A DNA stretch of 15,003 bases. It comes from an uncultured Jannaschia sp. (GTDB taxonomy: Bacteria > Pseudomonadota > Alphaproteobacteria > Rhodobacterales > Rhodobacteraceae). The notes under the pieces were generated by a model. The model was given only the letters and a program-made list of their open reading frames with translations, searched no databases and was not told the origin of the DNA. Made by a program: the position numbers and the translations under genes. The stretch spans positions 1 to 15,003 of the forward strand of contig CALFSY010000005.1 in NCBI GenBank assembly GCA_937916365.1, read 5' to 3'. Numbering within the stretch: position 1 is the stretch's first letter; every line of letters begins with the position of its first letter. This document shows positions 6,471 to 12,459 of the stretch, in pieces.

Positions 6471-6874
6471 GCCACACTTTCCATGGACCGTTGATCAGCA
6501 ATCCAGTTTGGATCAATTGAAAGTTTTTTGGCAATTTTATCCTCGGGTGCGATGATCCGCCAAAATGGGATCACGTCCGATGCCTTCTTATCATTTTCTA
6601 ATTCTTCGATTGCATATTCGGCGACGATTCTTAGGAATATGGCCGTCGATGCCGGGCACATTGCGTCGCATTTATGGCGACGTGCCAGTTGATTGCGCAT
6701 TTTCATAACACTGGAAATTTCACCCAGAGGAATTTTAGAAATATAATCCGCCACAATTTGGGGCGTGCCTATAAACAACATTTGCCCCGCCTTTACACCG
6801 GCAAAAGCCTTATCCAGCATCACCCGTTTCGGGGATCGCATTTTGCGGAAGTTTTGGCAGGCGGTCATTTTCAT
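6467..6874 (-). CDS. small MGMT-family-like protein lacking the acceptor cysteine
   Basis: A 135-residue protein that resembles the C-terminal winged-helix half of O6-alkylguanine-DNA alkyltransferases. IPLGEISSVMKMRNQLARRH (48-67) parallels the helix region before the active site, and VIPFWRII (101-108) sits where alkyltransferases have IPCHRVI. The acceptor cysteine is replaced by F104 and the histidine by W105, so methyl transfer is not expected. Similar small proteins with PFWR or PYWR motifs are annotated as MGMT family in alphaproteobacteria, without known function to my knowledge. By analogy with alkyltransferase-like proteins it might bind DNA lesions, which is inference. The ATG at 6872-6874 lacks a clear Shine-Dalgarno; a second ATG lies two codons on. 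It lies 81 bases after mnmA and overlaps the SRPBCC gene. Confidence 0.66.
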   Translation of the reverse strand: MKMTACQNFRKMRSPKRVMLDKAFAGVKAGQMLFIGTPQIVADYISKIPLGEISSVMKMRNQLARRHKCDAMCPASTAIFLRIVAEYAIEELENDKKASDVIPFWRIIAPEDKIAKKLSIDPNWIADQRSMESVA

Positions 6875-6955
6875 GATTCGATTGTATCATGAAATATTCA
6901 ATACACAAAATAACCCTTATTTTTACCTTATGAAATCAAATGATTAGATTTGTTC

Positions 6956-8101
6956 TTAGATGGATTTTGTGATCCACCCCCCCCCGTAAATGCGAGTTCC
7001 ACCTGTGCCATAGAATACGCACGCCTGACCTGGGCTCACGCCATGTTCGGCGGCGGCCACTTCAACCTCTGCCTGTGTTGCAGATAGGGGGCGCACAATC
7101 GCCGCCTGCGGTGGTCGGGTCGATCGAATTTTTACATCAAGCTCCCACATATTGCGACTATTAAATGGCGTATCACCAAGCCAATTAATATCCCGTACAG
7201 GGAAAATGCAGGTCGATAGCGCCTCTTTTGGTCCCACCACGACCTGACGCGTTTCTGGATCAAGGCGGACCACATACAATGGATCTACCAAACCGCCAAT
7301 TCCTAGGCCACGCCGTTGCCCAATGGTGTAATGAATCACACCACGATGGTGCCCCAAAATACGGCCATTCATATCTACAATATTGCCGGGATCAGCGGCC
7401 CCTGGCCGTAATTTTTCAATGACAGCCGCGTAATTGCCGCCCGGCACGAAACAAATATCCTGGCTATCGGGTTTGTCCGTGACGGTCAGCCCATAACGCC
7501 CCGCCAATGCGCGTGTTTCGGCCTTAGATACCAGCGCCCCAAGTGGGAAGCGCAAAAACGCTAACTGCGCCTTTGTTGTGGCAAACAGAAAATACGATTG
7601 ATCGCGCACAGGGTCCTCGGCACGGTGCAATTCTGCACCGTTCAGGCCAATCTTGCGCTGAATATAATGGCCCGTTGCCATGCAATCGGCATCAAGATCC
7701 CGGGCAGTGTGCATCAAATCTTGAAACTTCACACGCTCATTACACCGAATACACGGAACCGGGGTTGCACCTGCCAAATATGCCTCCGCGAAATCATCCA
7801 TAACAGCCTTTTGGAATACATTTTCATAATCCAATACGTAATGCGGAAATCCCATGGTTTCGGCAACACGACGGGCATCGTAAATATCACGTCCGGCACA
7901 ACAAGCACCTTTTTTTGCCAATGCAGCACCATGATCGTAAAGCTGCAATGTTATGCCAATAACATCATATCCTTTGTCGGCTAACATGGCCGCGACCACA
8001 GACGAATCAACACCGCCCGACATCGCCACAACCACGCGCGTGTCCTGTGGAGGTTTCGCAAATCCAAGCGAATTTAGATTTTGATGGTGATTGAAAAGCA
8101 T
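6956..8101 (-). CDS. mnmA: tRNA-specific 2-thiouridylase MnmA (TrmU)
   Basis: Installs sulfur on uridine-34 of tRNAs for Glu, Gln and Lys, activating the base with ATP. The 381-residue product from the ATG at 8101 has the family length. It shows the PP-loop VVVAMSGGVDSSVVAAML (23-40), CCAGRDIYDARRVAE (67-81), the cysteine C120 within IRCNERVKF, GHYIQRK, the second cysteine C217 in DSQDICFVPGGNY, and HYTIGQRRGLGIGG (257-270). The open frame extends 25 codons further upstream, but NLNSLGFAKPP just after this ATG matches the usual alphaproteobacterial N-terminus while the extension does not. The last codons contain a run of nine G (plus-strand C run 6977-6985). It is divergent from sciP across 138 bases. 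Confidence 0.96.
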   Translation of the reverse strand: MLFNHHQNLNSLGFAKPPQDTRVVVAMSGGVDSSVVAAMLADKGYDVIGITLQLYDHGAALAKKGACCAGRDIYDARRVAETMGFPHYVLDYENVFQKAVMDDFAEAYLAGATPVPCIRCNERVKFQDLMHTARDLDADCMATGHYIQRKIGLNGAELHRAEDPVRDQSYFLFATTKAQLAFLRFPLGALVSKAETRALAGRYGLTVTDKPDSQDICFVPGGNYAAVIEKLRPGAADPGNIVDMNGRILGHHRGVIHYTIGQRRGLGIGGLVDPLYVVRLDPETRQVVVGPKEALSTCIFPVRDINWLGDTPFNSRNMWELDVKIRSTRPPQAAIVRPLSATQAEVEVAAAEHGVSPGQACVFYGTGGTRIYGGGWITKSI

Positions 8102-8239
8102 ACAAAACCACTCATTTATTGGAAAACTACATAAAATTAAATTAAAATTTCGCGCATTTATAACCTGCTGGCTCACTCTTCTTTAATGTATTCATCACAA
8201 ATTCTGCTTCCATGATAACACATGGAGGTTCGCGTAGTC
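8102..8239. promoter_or_regulatory. divergent intergenic region between mnmA and sciP
   Basis: This 138-base AT-rich gap must hold the promoters for both divergent genes. TTAA tetramers occur at 8137-8140, 8142-8145 and 8183-8186, but no complete TTAA-N7-TTAA CtrA box is present. A TATAAA-like -10 for mnmA can be read on the minus strand near 8159-8164, without a convincing -35. No other structure was recognised. Confidence 0.25.
8223..8229 (+). promoter_or_regulatory. strong ribosome-binding site that sets the sciP start
   Basis: TGGAGGT at 8223-8229 lies 10 bases before the ATG at 8240. It overlaps the alternative in-frame ATG at 8222, which therefore cannot use it. This decides in favour of 8240 as the start codon. 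Confidence 0.72.
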
Positions 8240-8518
8240 ATGAATACTCATCCTGCTACAAATCCATCATCGGTGGAATTGCCTGATGGCACCCGAATGA
8301 CGCGCGATGATCTTCCGCCTGCAAACACAAGACGATGGGTTGCCAGCCGCAAAGCCGCCGTTGTGCGTGCCGTGGATGCAAATCTGATAAGTGCAGAGGA
8401 AGCCATGTCAATCTATAATTTATCGAGCGAAGAACTGGATAGTTGGCGCCAAGCCGTCGCGCGCCACGGGCCTGCGGCGCTCAAAGCGACCGCTGTGCAG
8501 CGGTTTCGAACATCTTAA
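8240..8518 (+). CDS. sciP: SciP-like CtrA inhibitor (DUF1153)
   Basis: A 92-residue protein matching the DUF1153 family, whose Caulobacter member SciP binds the cell-cycle regulator CtrA and blocks activation of its promoters. Diagnostic segments are DLPPANTRRWVASRKAAVVRA (24-44), the acidic turn LISAEEAMSIYNLSSEELDSW (49-69) forming the helix-turn-helix-like core, and RHGPAALKATAVQRFR (75-90). The length is close to the roughly 93 residues of Caulobacter SciP. The start is fixed by the TGGAGGT site at 8223-8229. The gene lies divergent from mnmA and converges with bdhA. The equivalent function in this organism is inferred by homology. Confidence 0.82.
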   Translation: MNTHPATNPSSVELPDGTRMTRDDLPPANTRRWVASRKAAVVRAVDANLISAEEAMSIYNLSSEELDSWRQAVARHGPAALKATAVQRFRTS

Positions 8519-8596
8519 AAGATCAAGGTTTTGTTTTAGAAATACAACATTGGTGTAACCCCCTATTTTACAATAGCTTTATGTGTCGACAATTAT

Positions 8597-9382
8597 TCAC
8601 ATTGCTGTCCACCCGCCATCGACACTGATCGTTGTGCCTGTAATCTGTGCAGCCGCGTCTGAGCATAAAAAAATCACTGTCCCGCCTAATTGTTCGACAG
8701 TGGCAAATTCTTTTGATGGTTGACGATCTAGCAAAACATTTTTGACCACCTCATCCCGCGTCATTCCATATTCTTCCATTGTTTCTGGAATTTGCGATTC
8801 AACAAGCGGAGTTAAAACATAACCAGGGCAAATAGCGTTTGCTGTAATCGGTTCCTCCGCAGTTTCCAGCGCGACAACCTTGCTTAGGCCAACGATACCA
8901 TGTTTGGCGGCAACATAAGCCGATTTGAACGGGCTTGCCGTCAATCCGTGGGCGGAGGCAAGGTTAATGATCCGCCCCCACCCCGCTGCCCGCATCAACG
9001 GTATGGCCGCAGCGGTCGTATGAAATGCCGAGCTAAGGTTGATCGCGATGATCGCATCCCATTTTTCGGTTGGAAACTGGTCAATACCAGCGACAAATTG
9101 AATGCCTGCATTATTTACAAGTATATCACACGCCCCTGCCTGGGCGATCAACGCCCGGCAGGCCGCTGCATTTGACATATCGGCGGGAATGTAACGTGCG
9201 CGCGTACCGGTGGCGGCGGTAATGTCGGCGGCAATTGCGTGGTCTTCTTCACGATCTGTAAAAGAATTCAGCACAACATTCGCACCTGCGCGCGCCAATT
9301 CCCAAGCTACGCCCAAACCAATGCCCGAATTTGAACCCGTGATAACGGCGGTTTTACCCGATAAATCAATGGAAAATACCAT
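8597..9382 (-). CDS. bdhA: D-3-hydroxybutyrate dehydrogenase
   Basis: NAD-dependent short-chain dehydrogenase interconverting D-3-hydroxybutyrate and acetoacetate, used in degradation of polyhydroxybutyrate or external hydroxybutyrate. The 261-residue Rossmann protein has TGSNSGIG (15-22), NNAGIQFVAGIDQFP (90-104), catalytic S143 in LASAHG, and Y156/K160 in YVAAK. It also has substrate-pocket residues typical of this enzyme (Q95, H145, K153, Q197), and the end matches the family closely (TGTTISVDGGWTAM). The ATG at 9380-9382 has GGAG seven bases upstream (plus-strand 9390-9393). A 10-bp direct repeat overlaps the region just ahead of this site. The 3' end converges with sciP; no terminator is obvious between them. 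Confidence 0.95.
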   Translation of the reverse strand: MVFSIDLSGKTAVITGSNSGIGLGVAWELARAGANVVLNSFTDREEDHAIAADITAATGTRARYIPADMSNAAACRALIAQAGACDILVNNAGIQFVAGIDQFPTEKWDAIIAINLSSAFHTTAAAIPLMRAAGWGRIINLASAHGLTASPFKSAYVAAKHGIVGLSKVVALETAEEPITANAICPGYVLTPLVESQIPETMEEYGMTRDEVVKNVLLDRQPSKEFATVEQLGGTVIFLCSDAAAQITGTTISVDGGWTAM

Positions 9383-9393
9383 TTGTGTGCTCC

Positions 9394-9424
9394 ATCATAC
9401 ATGACCTTGTATTGATCATACATG
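9394..9424 (-). repeat. 10-bp direct repeat spaced 21 bp, just upstream of bdhA
   Basis: ATCATACATG occurs exactly at 9394-9403 and 9415-9424 (CATGTATGAT on the bdhA strand). The start-to-start distance of 21 bp is about two helical turns, so a dimeric regulator would meet both copies on one DNA face. The nearer copy abuts the GGAG ribosome-binding site of bdhA (9390-9393). An operator or an RNA-level control site is possible; neither is shown. Confidence 0.36.
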
Positions 9425-9500
9425 GTGTGTGTGTTGTGATATAGGGGCATCGACCGCCTAAACCATTTTTCATGTCTCTGCACACGTAAGTTCAGAGCAT

Positions 9501-9529
9501 AAAAAAACGCCGACACAAAGGTCGGCGTT
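9501..9529 (-). terminator. strong rho-independent terminator on the minus strand
   Basis: AACGCCGAC (9506-9514) and GTCGGCGTT (9521-9529) form a perfect 9-bp GC-rich stem with a six-base loop. Read on the minus strand the stem runs into seven consecutive T (complement of A 9501-9507, two of which pair in the stem). On the plus strand no T-run follows. The nearest annotated genes on its upstream side are on the opposite strand, so it must end a transcript starting inside this intergenic region. Confidence 0.8.
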
Positions 9530-9576
9530 CAGTCATTGAGGCAGGTTTCATACAGGCTAGAAACCTATCGAGCAGT
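9501..9576 (-). ncRNA. candidate small RNA (about 76 nt) between bdhA and the binding-protein gene
   Basis: On the minus strand a promoter-like pair (9583-9611) is followed seven bases later by an A at 9576. Next comes a hairpin AGGTTTC-N10-GAAACCT (9543-9549 with 9560-9566), a 13-base linker GCCTCAATGACTG (9542-9530), and a strong intrinsic terminator ending in U7 (9501-9529). This is the compact layout of a bacterial trans-acting small RNA. An alternative reading is a transcription-attenuation leader for bdhA, whose start is 119 bases further on. I do not recognise it as a named RNA family. No open reading frame of useful length fits inside. Confidence 0.45.
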
Positions 9577-9582
9577 AAGTCT

Positions 9583-9611
9583 TGTATAAGCAAAGGTTTG
9601 CGAATTGTCCA
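9583..9611 (-). promoter_or_regulatory. sigma-70-like promoter for the candidate small RNA
   Basis: On the minus strand TGGACA (9611-9606, five of six to TTGACA) is followed by exactly 17 bases and TATACA (9588-9583, four of six to TATAAT). The predicted start is near 9576. Its position directly upstream of a terminator-bearing segment raises its credibility. Confidence 0.45.
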
Positions 9612-9621
9612 ACGTAAAAGT

Positions 9622-9650
9622 TTGAAATATCCAATCTATGCCGATAGCAT
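9622..9650 (+). promoter_or_regulatory. candidate sigma-70-like promoter for the YejA-like gene
   Basis: TTGAAA (9622-9627, five of six) is followed by 17 bases and TAGCAT (9645-9650, four of six), predicting a start near 9657 and a leader of about 36 bases. The -10 overlaps a small inverted repeat TATGC-N5-GCATA (9637-9651). It lies back-to-back with the minus-strand promoter, 10 bases away. Confidence 0.36.
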
Positions 9651-9692
9651 ATTCATATACCATATTTTGGGGTAGAGAAGGAGTATTCATCT

Positions 9693-11501
9693 ATGAAGGC
9701 GCTGCGCTTTATTAAAATCACCATAATCACAGGTATCCTTGCATGGGTCCCAATGAGTATTTTGGCACAACCGCAACACGGTGTTTCCATGTATGGTGAT
9801 CCTGCGTTGCCACCAGATTTTGCGCACTTGCCCTATGCAAACCCCAATGCACCCATAGGTGGCCGAATCGTTATGGCCGAGGTGGGCAGCTTTGACAGTC
9901 TTAACCCCCACATATTGCGTGGGTCTGTGCCTTGGCAGCTTCGGTTTTTGGCTTACGAGTCACTTTTGGGGCGATCATGGGATGAACCATTCACGCTGTA
10001 TGGATTATTGGCCGAATCGGTTGAAATCGGGGTAAATGGGGCGTGGGTGGAATTCACACTAAGACCAGAGGCACGATTTTCCGATGGTAGCCCGGTGACA
10101 GTTCACGATGTTATCTGGTCTTTTGAAACATTGGGCACTGTGGGCCATCCACGATACCTAAATGCTTGGACACGTGTAGATCGGATCGAGGCGGTGGGCG
10201 AGCGCACGGTGCGATTAACGTTTAATGACCCGGATCGTGAATTGGCAATGATTATGGGATTACGCCCCATTTTGCAGGCCGCACAATGGGATGGGGTTGA
10301 TTTCGCGACATCGGGGCTTGACGTTATTCCCGTCGCCACAGCCCCTTATGTGATAACCGATTTTGAGGCCGGGCGCTTTGTATCGCTGCGACGTAACCCA
10401 GAGTATTGGGGGGCTGATCTACCATTCCGCCGCGGCACCAATGTGATTGATGAGCTGCGAATGGAATTTTTCGGTGACAACAATGCAATGTTCGAAGCTT
10501 TCACAGCCGGTATCGTCACAACACTACGCGAACCGAACGCATTAGACTGGGACCGAAATTATGATTTTCCCCGCGTGAGATCAGGGGCGGTCACGTTATC
10601 GGTTATCCCACATCAGCGTCCTTCGGGGATGGCCGGGTTGGTGATGAACACTCGCCGCCCCCCGTTTAACGATTGGCGTGTGCGCGAAGCGATGATCCAA
10701 GCCTTTAATTTTGAATTTATCAATCAAACTGTGAATGGTGGGGTTGAACCGCGCATTACGTCATACTTTTCAAACTCTCACCTAGGTATGCGCGCAGGTC
10801 CCGCAGATGGGCGCGTGTTGGAATTTTTAACGCCGTTCGCGGACGATTTGCTGCCTAATGCCATGGAAGGGTATGATTTGCCAATTTCCAACGGGGCAGA
10901 GGCAAACCGCACCGGGATTCGCCGCGCCATGGCATTGTTGCAAGACGCAGGATACACAGTCATAGACGGTGCAATGATTGGCCCCGATCAAACGCCGCTT
11001 ACCTTTGAAATTCTACTACGCCAAGGTGCAGCCCAAAATCAGGCCATCGTAAATATATATACCGAGGCACTCGAACGGCTCGGCATTACACCATCGGTTG
11101 TGACCGTAGATAGCGCGCAATATCGTGAACGCACCGATACGTTTAATTTTGATATGACCCCCTATCGGCGCGGTGTATCCCTAAGCCCCGGCAATGAACA
11201 ACGGCTGTATTGGGGATGCGATATGGCGGATACCGATGGATCGCGTAATCTTATGGGGGCCTGCCATCCGGCGATTGAGGCGATGATAGACCAAATGCTG
11301 CATTCAGAAAGTCAGGCAGACTATATCGCGGCGGTGCGCGCGCTTGATCGGGTATTGATGTCACAACGCTATGTGGTACCGTTTTGGTATTCTCCGGTTA
11401 GCCGAATTGCCCATAATTCCGAACTTCATTACCCTGATATTGTGCCAATCTATGGGGATTGGATTGCATGGCACCCGGATGTTTGGTGGATAGAAGAATA
11501 A
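9693..11501 (+). CDS. periplasmic peptide-binding protein, YejA-like (solute-binding family 5)
   Basis: A 602-residue exported binding protein of a peptide-type ABC importer. Residues 1-25 form a signal peptide (MKALR, a hydrophobic core, then SILA before Q26). There is no lipobox cysteine, so it should be a soluble periplasmic protein. The N-terminal pattern HGVSMYGDPALPPDFAHLPY and GSFDSLNPHILRG closely follows E. coli YejA, which serves microcin C and peptide uptake. Later blocks (VEFTLRPEARFSDGSPVT, SGMAGLVMNTRRPPFNDWRVREA) are typical of family 5. AAGGAG at 9678-9683 is nine bases before the ATG. No permease or ATPase gene adjoins it on the plus strand, so its membrane partners are not evident. 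The exact substrate is unknown. Confidence 0.91.
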   Translation: MKALRFIKITIITGILAWVPMSILAQPQHGVSMYGDPALPPDFAHLPYANPNAPIGGRIVMAEVGSFDSLNPHILRGSVPWQLRFLAYESLLGRSWDEPFTLYGLLAESVEIGVNGAWVEFTLRPEARFSDGSPVTVHDVIWSFETLGTVGHPRYLNAWTRVDRIEAVGERTVRLTFNDPDRELAMIMGLRPILQAAQWDGVDFATSGLDVIPVATAPYVITDFEAGRFVSLRRNPEYWGADLPFRRGTNVIDELRMEFFGDNNAMFEAFTAGIVTTLREPNALDWDRNYDFPRVRSGAVTLSVIPHQRPSGMAGLVMNTRRPPFNDWRVREAMIQAFNFEFINQTVNGGVEPRITSYFSNSHLGMRAGPADGRVLEFLTPFADDLLPNAMEGYDLPISNGAEANRTGIRRAMALLQDAGYTVIDGAMIGPDQTPLTFEILLRQGAAQNQAIVNIYTEALERLGITPSVVTVDSAQYRERTDTFNFDMTPYRRGVSLSPGNEQRLYWGCDMADTDGSRNLMGACHPAIEAMIDQMLHSESQADYIAAVRALDRVLMSQRYVVPFWYSPVSRIAHNSELHYPDIVPIYGDWIAWHPDVWWIEE

Positions 11502-11561
11502 AGAATTTCAGGTGTGCCCAAGCATTTTTCCGCTGTTTCAACACCCTACCCTATTTTTATA

Positions 11562-12299
11562 TTATCGCAGATCCATAATGGGTGTCGGCGGGGGGGATGG
11601 TTGTGCCCCTGCTGCGCCGCTATCATCCATTGTCTCACCATCGTTTGGATACACCAGACCGGCGGAAATGATAAGTTTTGCCGCGTCTTCAACGGCCATA
11701 TCCAGAACAATTACATCTTTGCGCGGTAGAAACAGTAAAAACCCAGATGTCGGATTGGGCGTGGTGGGCATGAAAACCGAAACCATTTCTTCCCCATGGC
11801 GTCGGGCGATTTCACCCTTAGCCGTGGTGGAAATAAAGGCGATGGCCCAAATTCCTTTGCGTGGATATTCTAAAAGACAGGCCTTATCGAAATTCTGTTT
11901 GCCCTGTTGCAACACAGTTTCGACAATTTGTTTTAACCCTGAATATAAAGTGCGGATTATTGGGATTGATAACACCAATGCCTCGGTTGATCGGATCAAT
12001 GATCGACCGATCAATCCTTTGGCAATCCAACCAACGATCATGGTGAAAACTAAAAACGTCACCACGCCGATGCCACGAATGTCGACCTCAATCCCTGTGT
12101 ATTGGCGGATCAAAAGTGCGGGATTATAGGCATTAGGAATTAAAGGGAGAACCCAACTGTCGATCCAACCGACAAGTGTCCAAATCAACCAAATCGTGAT
12201 ACCGATTGGGGCAATAACGATCAGACCGGTTAGAAAACTCGATCGTAATGCTGCAAAAAAACCGCGACGGGGCGGACGGGGTGGATCAGGCAAGTTCAT
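11562..12299 (-). CDS. DUF502 (COG2928) inner-membrane protein
   Basis: A 245-residue protein of the widespread DUF502 family, whose function is not established. Two membrane segments are visible, about residues 22-45 (LTGLIVIAPIGITIWLIW) and 75-97 (GIGVVTFLVFTMIVGWIAKG). Conserved soluble segments after them include SIPIIRTLYSGLKQI (111-125), FMPTTPNPTSGFLLFLPR (176-193) and the end of the DUF502 core DMAVEDAAKLIISAG (200-214). A low-complexity tail rich in Gly, Ala and Pro follows. The ATG at 12299 was preferred over an in-frame TTG at 12323; neither has a clear Shine-Dalgarno. It converges with the YejA-like gene across 60 bases in which no terminator was found. Confidence 0.87.
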   Translation of the reverse strand: MNLPDPPRPPRRGFFAALRSSFLTGLIVIAPIGITIWLIWTLVGWIDSWVLPLIPNAYNPALLIRQYTGIEVDIRGIGVVTFLVFTMIVGWIAKGLIGRSLIRSTEALVLSIPIIRTLYSGLKQIVETVLQQGKQNFDKACLLEYPRKGIWAIAFISTTAKGEIARRHGEEMVSVFMPTTPNPTSGFLLFLPRKDVIVLDMAVEDAAKLIISAGLVYPNDGETMDDSGAAGAQPSPPPTPIMDLR

Positions 12300-12459
12300 A
12301 AGGAATGGGCGTTTTTGAAGCAACCATTAGACATGAGTGGAATTTACGTATGGTCATACCAGGTTACAAGCCAACATAGGATGATCGGGTTGGTGCACCA
12401 TCACACATTGGCGCGCATAAATTACCCTTACCCTACAAAACACCCCATGGCGGGAAATT

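Noticed and set aside
6933..6951. Imperfect AT-rich palindrome just after mnmA
   Set aside because: Interrupted arms of A and T with no U-run on the minus strand; AT-rich composition alone can produce it.
8137..8151. CtrA box (TTAA-N7-TTAA) in the mnmA-sciP gap
   Set aside because: The second half reads TTTC rather than TTAA; the other TTAA tetramers are also not correctly spaced.
8102..8176. 25-residue N-terminal extension of MnmA
   Set aside because: Does not resemble the family; the ATG at 8101 places the conserved NSLGFAKPP and PP-loop at the usual distance.
8563..8576. Hairpin CTATT-TTAC-AATAG between sciP and bdhA as a terminator
   Set aside because: Only five mostly A-T pairs with no U-run on either side; too weak for intrinsic termination.
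9495..9554. Short minus-strand reading frame of 19 codons through the candidate small RNA
   Set aside because: No ribosome-binding site, reads straight through the terminator stem, and the product has no recognisable features.
12300..12323. Upstream TTG start for the DUF502 protein
   Set aside because: The eight extra residues add nothing recognisable and the ATG at 12299 gives a normal N-terminus.
12391..12400. 10-bp palindrome TGGTGCACCA between the double ATPase and the DUF502 gene
   Set aside because: Perfect but isolated and short, with no promoter elements tied to it; a palindrome of this size is expected by chance in a window of this length.
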